DNA of 64,000 nucleotides from Gracilaria domingensis (Eukaryota > Rhodophyta > Florideophyceae > Gracilariales > Gracilariaceae). The DNA lies in assembly GCA_022539475.1 (NCBI GenBank), contig VCMS01000223.1, positions 1 through 64,000 of the forward strand, read 5' to 3'. A program made the translations under genes and the position numbers. Below are positions 1 through 11,115 of the stretch, piece by piece; position 1 is the stretch's first letter; each line of letters starts with the position of its first letter. Below the pieces are notes generated by a model, which was given only the letters and a program-made list of their open reading frames with translations, searched no databases and was not told the origin of the DNA.

Positions 1-382
1 ATGTCGCGGGAACTTTTTCTACGGTATGGCGTGCTATCGCTGACAAAGCATCAGGAAGTTCCTTGGGTTGGCAAAGACATAGGCATGTTTCAGCCTTGCG
101 AAGCACCATCTTAAGAATCTATGGTCGAAGTTATTCGCGGGGGAAGAATGCAATCCTGGTTTGAACAGGAGGTGGTGGAATGCGGCTTCAACGACCTATG
201 AACGGGTTCACATCGGGACCGGGTTCGGCTTGAATGGAAGGCCTCCAATTTGGTTCCCAGTACAGTGATGCCTGGACATATTACTAGTTCCTGGAAGATA
301 CTGGAAGGACTGGGACTTTGTCGAGCAGTGTGGACAGCGTACTGTAGATCTTTGGAGGAAGTACCGAGAGCTACTGAATCTT

Positions 383-987
383 ATGGATATGCATATGCTG
401 TTGACTGTTGAAGCCAATCGCTATCGCTTACATATAGCATCTTCTAAGATTCGACATCCCCGTGCTGGTATGGGGGTGTTCACGGAACATAAGATATTGG
501 CTGGGGAAACTATCTGTCATTTCTATGGAACTTTGGTATACACGGATCTGACGAACCGGAAGGAAAGACACTTAACGTATGGAAGTGGCTGTCTCGGAGC
601 AACTCCAGTGCGGTACAAGTTGTTTTCTATGGTGGTCACTGTGACTGGTACGGAGTTTCTGCACCTGAGGAACAGACCAGAACAGGCTCAGGATAGAAAG
701 GAGAGCGAAGTCTACATTGTCCCGGCGCCTTTTTGTATCGGGGGCTACATTAACGAGCCGGATATCATGCCGGGGATCCCGATTTATCGGAGCCCCGGTC
801 AACAGGAACTCGAAGTGCCAATGTGCAGGTGGTGGAAGCGAAGTCCGTGATACAGTTCAAGTCAGACCTTTCTAACTATGCTCTACTTCGTTGTAGAGCA
901 GTAAGAGATATTGAGAGGGGCGAAGAGTTGTATTTCAACTACGGAGAGCAGTACGCCTGGGACTGGGCTCTGACATTGGAGCAATAG
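383..987 (+). pseudogene. SET-domain (lysine methyltransferase-like) reading frame, frameshifted
   Basis: The first frame (383-850) carries the SET N-half: a GMGVF motif, then an AGETICHFYG-like segment, and INEPD further on. The SET C-half lies in another frame of the same strand and ends at 987. It has a SANVQVVE segment (the usual N-V motif) and a C-terminal RGEELYFNYGEQYAW, which matches the conserved GEEL-x-x-(N/D)YG. The frame changes between about 784 and 815. SET domains transfer methyl from S-adenosylmethionine to lysine, often on histones. Upstream (1-380) further in-frame stretches are broken by stops, so the gene probably began further left. It sits beside transposon cargo and is probably part of that element. 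Domain call confident; function of this copy doubtful. Confidence 0.65.
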
Positions 988-1529
988 ATGAGTTCAGTAC
1001 CGAATAGAAAGTAAATATGCTTGTGAGTGTTGCAGCTGCCTGCAATACGCGTTGTTGAACATGTACACTGGAGCTCTTCATCTGTAACGGCGATATTTGC
1101 GACCCATTGGGCACCTCAAATTCCTAAAAAGCAGGAACTGCGGAGTCTCCCGGAATATCTGAACCATGCACCCCCCCCCCACCCCCTCCCCCCCTCCCCA
1201 ACAATTTCGTTTCATTACCCTGTTTATCTCCACAGCATGGGTATAACGCCGAGAAAGCGAAATAGTACGCAGCGGAACAAGAGTGGACAGAAGAAGAGAA
1301 GAGCATCGGATGATACGAATCAGGCTACAAGCACCGCACTTCCTAAACGGAAGTCGTCCTCGACGAAGGAGAGAGTCAGTGGGCGTCCTTCTACAGGACT
1401 CTCTCGCCCATCTCGCAGCGGAGCGTCTTCCGGGATTGCGTCAAGAATTCGTGGATCAGCGAACGATGTCGTGCCGTCAACTGCCGATAATGCAAATCGT
1501 GCATCTGTCTCTGCTCCTCAAGAAGATGA

Positions 1530-1890
1530 GGTAACTCGGCCCAGCGGGTCAGGACAGGAGGGCATGACAACTGGAACCGAAGAGGTTCGTATGACACCAA
1601 AACCTTCATGTCCCCGGCCAATATCGAAGACCGGAGCTACTGGGGCGCGGGTTACGCCGCCCAGTGGATCTGGACAACAAGGGACAATGACGAGAAGTCG
1701 TGAGAGCCCTAGTATATTAAGATCGTCACGTCCATCCCTGTCTTCTAGAACTGGGGCCGCTATGAATCGTATCATGCCTCGCAATGGGTCCGGACAAGGG
1801 AGAAAGACAATAAGAAATCGAGAGACAACTGATAGACGAGTTACTTTTCGACCTTCCCCTCTTTCCAGACGGGGGCCGTTGCAGCTCGTA
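1530..1890 (+). repeat. 120-bp repeat encoding GSGQ units, three copies
   Basis: Three diverged units of about 120 bp (near 1530, 1651 and 1770) each encode about 40 residues that start with a (P/N)(S/N)GSGQ motif followed by Thr/Arg/Glu-rich and Ser/Pro-rich parts. The period keeps the reading frame, so the repeat arose while the frame was translated. Confidence 0.7.
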
Positions 1891-1991
1891 CGAGGCCCAA
1901 TTCATCTGATATACCATGCCATGGAGGAGGACAGACACGGGAGTTGGAGCTCGGAGCCGTGCCAAGGGTGGACACAGAACGCCTGCAGCCT

Positions 1992-3072
1992 CTCGTGGCT
2001 AAGGCTATGGCACATGAGGATAGTTCCGATAACGAAATAACACCGAATCCTGCGGCATTAACGGGGCCTGTCGCCGAAGAAGCTATGGAAATAACGGAAG
2101 ATATCCAAACTGGTGTGAATTCAGCTCTATGAACAGACCTGATCTTTTAAATGAACTGAATTGCTTGAAAGAAAAGGTTAAGACGCTACAAGAGGACTTG
2201 ATGGTTCGGGGAATTCTAGTGAAGGTCGCCCAAGAGCAGAGTACGGCTTTGAAAAAGAGGCTTGAAGAGAAGGATCTAGTCATTGAAGGGCTAAGAGGGG
2301 CACTGAAACAGGAGGGAGATAGGAGTACACGTGCTGGTGAACCTGGGCAGACAGGTCGAAAGAAGCATAAAATTGAGGTGTGCGACGAGTTTCGAGGGGT
2401 TGCTCGAGCAGTGTATCACAACATGCTGACGTGGGCAAGGAGAGAAACAAGTGAGCTATGGCTCGAAGGTGAGTCGCTCACCCGAAATTGGGGTAAGGGT
2501 AACCGTGCCGAGAAGGTGGAAGACGCCAACTGAGTGGACAAGAGCTCGTGGCTAAGGCACATGAGGATAGTTCCGATAACGAAATAACACCGAATCCTGC
2601 GGCATTACGGGGCCTGTCGCCGAAGAAGCTAGGAAATAACGGAAGATATCCAAACTGGTGTGAATTCAAGCTCTATGAACAGACCTGATCTTTTAAATGA
2701 ACTGAATTGCTTGAAAGAAAAGGTTAAGACGCTACAAGAGGACTTGATGGTTCGGGGAATTCTAGTGAAGGTCGCCCAAGAGCAGAGTACGGCTTTGAAA
2801 AAGAGGCTTGAAGAGAAGGATCTAGTCATTGAAGGGCTAAGAGGGCACTGAAACAGGAGGGAGATAGGAGTACACGTGCTGGTGAACCTGGGCAGACAGG
2901 TCGAAAGAAGCATAAAATTGAGGTGTGCGACGAGTTTCGAGGGGTTGCTCGAGCAGTGTATCACAACATGCTGACGTGGGCAAGGAGAGAAACAAGTGAG
3001 CTATGGCTCGAAGGTGAGTCGCTCACCCGAAATTGGGGTAACCGTGCCGAGAAGGTGGAAGACGCAACTGAG
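1992..3072 (+). repeat. Direct tandem duplication of about 540 bp
   Basis: Bases 1992-2534 and 2545-3072 are nearly identical. Both contain the same segment around ATGAACAGACC (2129 and 2675) that encodes the coiled coil. They differ almost only by one- to several-base insertions or deletions, with few substitutions. That pattern fits a very recent duplication or two imperfect haplotype reads joined in assembly. Confidence 0.85.
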
Positions 3073-4170
3073 AGTGGGGAAGGGCTTATTGAGCCGGAGG
3101 AAGGTGGTTCATACATGGTTCCTAAAAACCCCGTGGAGCTCTTGGGCAGTTTTGGCATGTTCACACCGTCGGTAGAGGGGGGCCAGATGCTTTGCTGAAG
3201 AAAATGGTTGAAAGCGAGTTGAAGGAGTTGAGCTGGGAAGGTATTAGAAAAGCATCTCTTACCGACAGGTGTATACTGGAACTTTGTGCAGATATGTGCC
3301 TTAGGCAGAGAATGCGGCAGACCATGAGTGACGTCGTGGGCGTTCGTAAGAGAAATACGAGGGATAAACTATTTCTGCTCCTGGGGTACGATCTGATTTG
3401 GAGAAGAACAAAGCTGGTAGAAGAGAATGCTGACGAACTCACAATGCAGTTGAAGGAAGCGCAGGAGAACATACTGCGTCTTGACGAAAATGGTGTACCG
3501 AACACTTCATGGTGGAGAAAAGCCCCATTTGTTCGTCTAAAGTACTCCAATGCGGACAATGTCGAGGATATGCCGACGGAAGATCAAGACTTGTTCTTCC
3601 GAAACCGTGTCGGGTACAAGTGCTGAAGGAGTTTATTGGGTATGATGTGGAAGACAAGGATACGGGCACCTTTTTAGATGGCACAATACTGTTGCTCGCA
3701 CGTTTGGACGCTTGGGTGTTGACGGTTGTGAGCCTTCTAAGTACGGATGTGTCAAGGGGTGGCCAGAGACAGAAACTGTTTACAAAGAAGTTTGCCGAAC
3801 TGCTACCTCTGTGTTTAAAGAATGTTCTGGGGGATGTTAGGCAACGTGTCTTGAGGACCAATTCCAGCGAGTTTCATAATTTTGGAACGACAACGGAAGA
3901 TTGGACTAAGGTTCTTGGTAATGACATGAGAGAGGCTACATTTGGATATCGAATGCCGTCGAACGGAAGACTTTACCTCACTGTGAAAGAACAATTTTTT
4001 ATTGACAGTGTGAGCCGAAGATTGGGGTCTATTAGCGATTGCTTCGTTGGTGAATGCGAGGAAGGGGATATGGAGTTCAAGGAAATGGACATGAACGATT
4101 TCGGAAGTAACACAGGATCACAAGAAAAGGCACCACAAGGTGAACATGTAGAGGATGGAGCCCTTAATGT

Positions 4171-7100
4171 TTAAGGCTGTACAAGATCAACGTGCTCAGT
4201 TGGTCCTTCATCTGAATCATGATAGAATCGATTGATGTAGAATCGGTGTTGAAACCATTGAAGTGGAGGACAAAAAGGTGGAGCAGGGTAGTTTGATCGA
4301 ACAACATGGACAGTTCCCTGTAGTGCAGAAGCCGGAACCATCCCGTACCAAGGAGTTAACTCTACGATAGTCTCCGCTTTGGAATGACGAGGGAACGGAA
4401 GAGTGTGGTTCTTTTCATCGTTTGTAGCCCACCGTAAAGATATGCATTTCAATATGTGGTCGATGTTTGTTGCGGGGGGTAAAACCTCGAAATACCGGAC
4501 GAATGCCACCTCTGGTGCGGTAAGTGCAGAATCAAGGAGAGATATTCGAATCAGAGCGACTACCTGGGCAACCCAAGTCTCTGAATCTTCTCCGCTTACC
4601 AATACAGTGGAAAACTTTGGCTTTCTACTGGGACCAAATGCTGGAGAAGCGAAGACACGTTGGATGATGGGGTATTTGGGTCGTCCCAGCTTAAGTGCCT
4701 TAGAAGACGAATCGAAGTGTTCAAGAGTCGGAACGAAACCGCCTTTCACGAGGGCCGAATTCACCAGAGTTATCCTTGTCTTTTCTGGGAAGTATGTAAT
4801 AGAGTGCTCATCCAGTGTTTCTTTCACGAGACTGAGGAAAGGAGGAAGGGCCTGTTCACCAATTTGATCAAGAATCGACCTTGTGTCCGTACTTGAGAAC
4901 ATTTCTCTAACAGCAGTCCATGTTTTTGAACTGGACATACTTGAAACACAATGTTGAAGAGCTCGTAAAGTGAAAGAACGCCCTCTCATTGCAAACCGAG
5001 GAAGCTGTGTGGAAGTTCCTGGTAAACCTGGATTACGCTGGTAAGGAGTATTGCCATTCCATTGCTTTCTAACATGTCCGTGCTCAATGGAGCGAATAGT
5101 CTCCTCCACAGCCGTTGCTGTTCTTCTGGACGTCTTTTTGTAGTGTCTTTTAAATAGCAGGTGTGCATGTTCGTATATGCCTGCGTCGTAGTACTTGATA
5201 CTTCCCAGACGGCGAATATCGTCCACGAGATGATCGAGAAGATGAAACTTCAGAGTTCCCAGTCTGGAGGGATGAAAATCCGCCAGAGTCTTTGTTGCGG
5301 AACGCTTGAAGGCTTCAATCTCCGAACTAAGACACAGGAGAGAGCTTTCAGTCCAATACGGGTCACGATTGTATCTGAATAAGGTCGAAAGCAAGTCCGA
5401 GTACTGAGAGAAAACGGTTGTGATTGGGGCAACGTCCTGTTCTCCACAGCATATGTCAAAGAATGCTCCTATGAAGGGGAAGACATGTCAAGTGCTTTGT
5501 AGTTTTTGGCCTCCAGCATTCCACGGAGACCGTCTTTCGTGAAGATACCATTCAAAGATTTGCCTTTCTCCTGGTGGAGAAATCGATATGTAAACCTTTG
5601 GCAGGAGAATCTCGTTCTATAGCAGCTAGAATTGCGTTTGCATGGTTGAGGAGTTGGGTGCGTATCGTTCGAAATGAACGCGATGCAGATGTTCCATTGT
5701 GGTGCACAGGGTGTCTGACTGCAGTCTCTCGATTGTGGCCGTTTTCATCAACTTTGAGATGCCGAGATGCAAGTTGTGTAATGGTTCGAATGAGAACAGA
5801 CTGTATGGAGACAATTCCGGGATCATTCCAAGGCTTACGGAAGTTTCGAGGAACGAAGGAATGAGAGATATGGAATTTGAACGCATCAGAGTATCCACTG
5901 AGATCTCCTCTCCCTCGCACGACGTAGACGTCTTTCCGCCTCGTCTCTTTGTGCATGTTGTAAGATAGCTGTGTATGTCTTTCGGATGCTTTTCGTGTGC
6001 TTCTGAGAACGTCCGTGGAATGAGGTGGGAACAGGACATCATAAAGATGAGCGATGGGCTTTGCATCTATGAAACGGGCTTTTCGTTTTGGTCCCATGAA
6101 GAATGGACAGAATGTCCTTAGCCTCAGGAATATCCGCACAATAACTTGCAAGCAGAGGATGGCACACTCGACTTAGTTTGTCTTCCCCGATGAACTGAAA
6201 ACCTTTCTGCGTGAAATTTAGAATGGGCTCCAGGACTTGACGAAGAGATTCTTGAAGGATTTGCATCCTGGATTCGCGTAGAGACTTGCTAGAAACGAAT
6301 GGCATTGCGTCTGCTTCAGATGCGGAAACCTCGATCAGTGTGGTAGGGAAGTATGCCACTACTGTGAGGTCATCACGGATACACTTACGGCGAAGCTCGT
6401 CGGAGAAGTTGAGAAATATGAGGTGAAGAGGATAGGCGGTGACCGATGTTTGCTTTAGAGTTGTTGAAGAATTATCGGTGTATACCTGCAGAAGACCTAC
6501 GAAAGATTCACTGTAACTTATTTCTTGGGAGTACCACACTATTCTACTATCCAAAGAGCCCATGACCATTTCCTTAAGTTTTGAGGTGGCGTCTCTTGCG
6601 AGAGAGCCGGACATGGGGTGAGATATTTTCGTGGAGTGGGTCTGAGGTATAGGGTGGAAGAATGTGTTTTCGTTGTTAGCCAACTGGAGCTGTTTCACAA
6701 GTGTCTGAACGGGGTCTCTCGTGTAGAGGGTGGCGCTGAACTTACATCCTTCTGGCGAGACAGTTCTGCGATTGAAACCGTCCTTTGAGGCGTATCGTTC
6801 GAAAATGGCGTTCTTCAGTTCTGTACAGCGCTTGGAACTTGTTATGGTCTCGTTGAATCGCTTTTGCGAGAATCGCGGGTCCCGAAGTAGCCCAATTAGC
6901 TCGTCCGCCTCACGATGACCAAGGTTGGAAGCTACTGAAGCCAGACAAACCGTGAGATAATCCATATGCAAATCACCAAGGGCCTCCTCAGAAGGCACTG
7001 GGCGGGAACTGCTTCCGTGTTCTCGCTCTAATGACGCGGGACCCGGGGAAGGAGAAACACAATGAGAAGTGTCCGGAATGGGAGGGGCGCACGGAGTGGG

Positions 7101-7346
7101 GTCGACGATGTCCTCGGACACTGGAGGCTCGGGAAGGCGACAAGGGGCAGTGACCGTTTCGGAAGATGCGGGCGCGGGCGCGGAAAGCTTGAGACGCTTG
7201 CTTCTCCGAATGGGCCGGCTATTGTCGTCTTCCAGCGCTGCTTTCAGACGAAACGGGCAATGGTTGACATGCTGTTGAAGAGATAAGACTCCTCGGCGAG
7301 TAACGAAGGGGCACCCACGCTTCTTATGTGTACAGTAGTAGACCAT
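4171..7346 (-). pseudogene. Plavaka/CMC-like DNA transposase, interrupted
   Basis: The likely start is the ATG at 7346, which opens a Cys/His zinc-finger-like N-terminus (C-x2-H...GCPF...H-x3-H-C). An acidic/Pro-rich linker follows, then a core with the YTDNSS and AYPLHLIFLNF segments. A later piece has LHNLHLGISK, similar to the conserved box before the last part of Plavaka-type transposases. The C-terminal piece (4171-5394) has FHLLDHLVDDIRR and YEHAHLLFKRHYKKTSRR boxes, seen in Plavaka- and KDZ-related transposases. The coding region is split over three frames (6039-7346, about 5620-6150, 4171-5394), so this copy cannot make a full protein as it stands. Family placement between Plavaka and KDZ is uncertain; the catalytic acidic residues were not identified. 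Confidence 0.55.
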
Positions 7347-7430
7347 GGGAAGAAGAAATGAACGAGAAACGACGACAAAGACTGCAAGGGAAGGGCGTCC
7401 GAAGAGAGAAGGAGGTCGAGCGACAGTCAA

Positions 7431-8028
7431 TATCGACGTCTTGCTCAGAACGGAGAATATATTTTGAGTTTAAATCACGTGCTTTCGTTCAAAAAGGAAC
7501 GTAGGTACACGTCGACCTCAAGACAAGGGTGTACTTCTCGTATTATCTACCACTGGTTATAAACCTGTGGTTTCCCAACGTTGTACGCTGTACACTTGTC
7601 CAATCTCGCACAGAAAAATAAATCTCTTCCCTCCGCCGCCGCCCCCGCCGGTCCGACGTCCGACCTTTTGTTACCGTCGTGATCCGTGCCATCCTCGCGT
7701 TCTACTCCGCTCCGTCGTACGTTTTTCCGCCCTCGCACTCGCTACGAAGTGCGAGGGCGGAAAAAAGTACGACGGATTACGAAGTAGCGTGCTGAGAATG
7801 GATTCCATTAAGCGGACATGAAGCGTACCTTATTCTCTTTCTCCGCCCTCGTCGGACGCCTCCATAAAGCGGACAGCATCCGTATCTCACGGATGTATTC
7901 CGTGCAGTCTTTTCGTACGTGCTTCCATTTCCTTCTACGTATCTTTGTTCTAAACTAACCAATCCTCACCACGTCTCTTCGCGCTCTGCGACATGTACAC
8001 GGCAAGAAAACGGCTTTGGGTTACTTTT
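7431..8028. other. Intergenic, right flank of the transposon
   Basis: No convincing gene. It contains a GC-rich stretch near 7625-7650, the long inverted repeat at 7712-7775, and two short similar segments around 7803 and 7862 (aagcggaca). The latter two may be old duplications. Confidence 0.5.
7712..7775. repeat. Near-perfect inverted repeat, about 29-bp arms
   Basis: The left arm (7712-7740) and right arm (7745-7775) are reverse complements with about one mismatch and a loop of 4-5 bases. The core of each arm is ccgccctcgcact / agtgcgagggcgg. It could be a fold-back end of the neighbouring transposon, a small palindromic element, or a transcript hairpin. Confidence 0.8.
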
Positions 8029-8930
8029 GCGAGTTACTAGGTCCCTCGACTTCTCTAGCGCAACGTTTCTGTTTTGCTCTTATCAATGGTACGTTCTATC
8101 GCATTTCAACTGTATCCAACGGAGCATTGACTAACATATGGATACTTTCTGCTGGCGTATACAAGTAAACGACCAATTTCATTTCGTCTCTCAAGATCGA
8201 TCTCTGGCTGTTCGGAATAGGCGATTCTGGTACTTGGTTGGGACATAGGCTGCTCTCTCGTTAATCGCATCTTGCGGTATGTTTGCTGCATGGGCATCCT
8301 TGGTGTCCTTGCTTGTGAGTTCTCGCTTCGACACCTTTTCGCGCTTTACGATGATGGTGGGCTGGTAATCTAACCGATCCCTTTCCTGCTTCTCCTTCCG
8401 TTTGCGAGTTACTAGGTCCCTCGACTTCTCTAGGGCAACGTTTCTGTTTTGCTCTATCAATGGTACGTTTCATCGCATTTCAAATGTATCCAACGGAGCA
8501 TTGACTAACATATGGATACTTTCTGCTTGCGTATACAAGTAAACGACCAATTTCATTTCGTCTCTCAAGATCGATCTCTGGCTGTTCGGAATAGGCGATT
8601 CTGGTACTTGGTTGGGACATAGGCTGCTCTTTCGTTTATCGCATCTTGAGGTATGTTTGCTGCATGGGCATTCTTGGTGTCCTTGCTTGTGAGTTCTGGC
8701 TTCGACACCTTTCGTGCTTTACGATGATGGTGGGCTGGTAGTCTAACCGATCTCTTTCCTTCTTCTTTTTCATTTTGCGAGTTACTAGGTCCCTCGACTT
8801 CTCTAGGGCAACGTTTCTGTTTTGCTCTTATCAATGGTACGTTCCATCGCATTTCAAATGTATCCAACGGATCATTGACTAACTTATGGATACTTTCTGC
8901 TTGCGTATACAGGTAAATGACTTTTGATGC
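8029..8930. repeat. 374-bp tandem repeat, about 2.4 copies
   Basis: Units start at 8029, 8404 and 8777 with gcgagttactaggtccctcg; spacings are 375 and 373 bp. The third unit is partial. Units differ by scattered substitutions and a few small indels. On the minus strand two units share a frame that encodes a charged peptide ending KYQNRLFRTARDRS, and an overlapping frame is also open. The repeat may descend from coding sequence, but no family was recognised. Confidence 0.85.
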
Positions 8931-8958
8931 GGACGTAGCTCGCGAGTTGCAGGTGCAG

Positions 8959-9118
8959 GTTCCTCAAGTAGGGAACCATGCATCTGGGCATGGTTCCCTA
9001 CATGAGGAACGGAGAGGATGAGGCGCTTCGCGCCTCATCCTCTCGGAGTGCGTATTTGTTCTACTGATACAGCCGATGGTGGACGTGCAGTCTGCGGCAT
9101 CTGCCGCAGATTGCGCGT
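8959..9118 (+). other. Three consecutive strong hairpins, possible structured RNA
   Basis: Hairpin 1 pairs 8959-8981 with 8988-9010 (23 bp, one A-A mismatch, 6-base loop). Hairpin 2 pairs 9012-9026 with 9030-9044 (15 bp, perfect). Hairpin 3 pairs 9083-9099 with 9102-9118 (17 pairs, two of them G-U wobbles if the plus strand is transcribed). No protein frame explains them. They could be a noncoding RNA, a processing or termination region, or the remains of a hairpin-rich mobile element. Confidence 0.5.
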
Positions 9119-9539
9119 ACACCCGCTCCATCATGGGGATATGGTACATGTAATATAGCAAAGTAGTGGTTAGCAAAAGCGGTCGATAGAAGAATAGATA
9201 CGAATAAAACGGTATGATTTTATAATGGGCATCATCTGTACTAGCACTAGTATTCCATGCGTTGCAGGGTATCATTCCGCAGAAGGTATCGTGTAATGTG
9301 CACCTTAATGGAAACTGAACCTAGACTTCGCGAAATACAGTTCAGGTAGCCCTCGACTAAAGAACTAGCACGAGTGGAAAACCCACCAGTATTTACTGCA
9401 CAGCGATTCTGGACGACCCAAGCAATTATCTGCAAATTTTGAAATAATTGATCTCGATATTTTTTCAAAAAATTTACTGGACGACCCTTGCCAATTTCTG
9501 GACGACCCTCGCCAAAAACTAGCATCTGCAAGAGACAGA

Positions 9540-10620
9540 CGCACTCACGACAGTGTTTCGCGTTCATGCGGGTGAGTAACACATCAAGTTTGAAGCCCAT
9601 TAGTTTATGGCCGATGATTACATCTGGTTAAAGCCGGAGGAGACGGGTAAGAAAGTTGTTTAGAAGAGCGGATTCGCTGGATAAACAGGTCAACTCCACC
9701 ACCGCGAGCAAGCACAGATATAGCATGATCAGAAAAACCGAATGGAAGGCTCATGCCATCCGGGGGTCGAACCAAGACAAAAGCCCTTGTACCGTGGCCA
9801 CCTCCTAATTCCAGAGCAACATCATGTAGGGGCCCGTTCAGGGGGACGTCACGAACCCAAAAACACCAGAGATCATGACTACTTCGTGCGCTTCTGTCCT
9901 ACTGTTTAGAACCGTTTTCGTACTCACACACAACGCGGACAGGGGGGGTGGATCGTTCGTTGAGAACTCAATGGGAACGAGCAAATCATCAGGGGAAGGA
10001 ACAGTAAGAGTAAACTTCGCATGAGAAACCTTAACCTGTGACGGAACCGCATTTTTAAGTCGGATCCAGCCAGGACCGCGGAGTTTCCGGTTCAGGCACA
10101 AGGCCTCCGCAGAGGATGTACGGGTCCCATACACGCGGCTGAAAGTCGCTACAGAGGAATCTGGAGAGAGACAGTTAAGATTCTCATACGGTATCTTCAC
10201 CTTAAGGTAATCAGTGGGTTCGCGAGGTGCATGAGGGTCAGCGAAAATACAAGAACGGACCACTTTCTTTGATTTGAAATCTGCTGGCGAACTGGAACCT
10301 AAACGAAGGGCTGCAGCACCACGTCTTGCGCCTTTCTTTGATGTGTAACCGAGTAAAATACTTGAGACTTCGTCATATACATCCGGTATCATCTTAACTG
10401 GTTCACCGGTGGTTTGTTCATTCGGCGCAAGTTTCGTTTGATGCGGCAACACATATAGCACACGCTCCATCCCCTTAACTTGAACGCAAACGCTAGAGAA
10501 TTGTTTCGAATGGATTGAACCCAAAGGCACCTTCCTAAACAAATACAGATGTTCACCACCGCCGACACGCATTTAATGCGCATCAGTCCAGAACATAAGC
10601 ATGCTACCGTCCGAATCGCG
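9540..10620 (-). pseudogene. POLA1: DNA polymerase alpha catalytic subunit (POLA1) remnant
   Basis: On the minus strand the order of recognisable blocks follows POLA1 before its exonuclease-like region. First comes a MLMFWTDA block (near 10600), then GMERVLYVLP (near 10460), VYGTRTSSAEALCLNRKLRG (near 10100) and finally DVIIGHKLMGFKLDVLL (near 9600). These match POLA1 blocks such as GTNTSS-x-E-x-F-x-x-NRK and DPDIIVGHNIYGFELEVLL. The longest open piece is 9838-10572. In-frame stops occur near 10571 and 9630, a frame change lies between about 9640 and 9840, and similarity ends after about 9540, so the exonuclease-like and polymerase domains are missing. It is a decayed partial copy of a host replication gene; the working gene must be elsewhere. 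Confidence 0.75.
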
Positions 10621-10729
10621 AGCCATTGGAAGGTTAGCCTGTAGATGATTGGCAGTGACAGGAGGGGGGCCCATTCGAACAGGGGGCCATTCGTGGCGGT
10701 AGAGTCACTGAGGCGGCTTTCTTTGGAAC

Positions 10730-11115
10730 AGGAGCACCCTTAGAAACGTAACCAGCCAGCAAACTGACGGTTTAGCAATCCAAAGCACGTCTAATTTAGT
10801 TGAAACAGAAACAAAGATACGGAAGTTCCTCGGTTGCTCAAGTGAAGCGGCCAGATTCAAGTTCTCACTATACGTTCGTTACGAATCCAAGAAATTAAAA
10901 CAAGGAACGAAAACCTGGTCCTGGACAAAAGCAATAGTGAGACAGAAGAGGAAGGATGTAAAGCTCATGCTGGTTCGAATTTCACACCGGATATCCAGCA
11001 CAGGATACAAGAAGACTAAGCATACGAAGACGTATTCTAAATTTCGGAAAAGTAAAGCAGATAACAAGAAACGTACCGGATCCAAGAAAGAACCCTCTCT
11101 GTTATAGAAGCGCCC
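10730..11115. other. Intergenic, no gene seen
   Basis: AT-richer sequence between the POLA1 remnant and the orphan ORF. Short open frames exist but lack any recognisable feature. Confidence 0.4.

Larger units (their letters stand above)
1237..4174 (+). pseudogene. Transposon cargo: Ser/Arg-rich, then coiled-coil protein, interrupted
   Basis: Not recognised as a known family. A start ATG at 1237 follows a long pyrimidine tract ending in cacag (1169-1235), which could also be a 3' splice site. The first part (1237-2040) is basic and Ser/Arg/Pro-rich with a 40-residue repeat around GSGQ. A Glu/Lys-rich coiled-coil follows (near 2129-2300 and again 2675-2850). Then come a charged segment (2923-3198), an amphipathic segment (3192-3626), and a final globular-looking stretch ending at 4174. 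The frame changes about five times, and one section is duplicated. The stop lies next to the stop of the opposite-strand transposase. It may be a structural or DNA-binding cargo protein; no function can be assigned. Confidence 0.45.
1..7780. mobile_element. Decayed large DNA transposon with cargo
   Basis: A composite element inferred from gene content. A transposase-like gene on the minus strand (4171-7346) and cargo reading frames on the plus strand (383-4174) converge and overlap by a few bases near 4171. The cargo encodes a SET-domain frame and a Ser/Arg-rich and coiled-coil protein. All long frames are interrupted several times, so this copy looks inactive. The left end lies outside the window. 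The right end is uncertain; a long inverted repeat at 7712-7775 is one candidate boundary. Terminal inverted repeats and target-site duplications could not be verified. The assignment to a Plavaka/CMC-type element rests on the transposase features and is an inference. Confidence 0.5.

Noticed and set aside
1124-2050. Minus-strand frames opposite the transposon cargo
   Set aside because: Low-complexity shadows without domain features.
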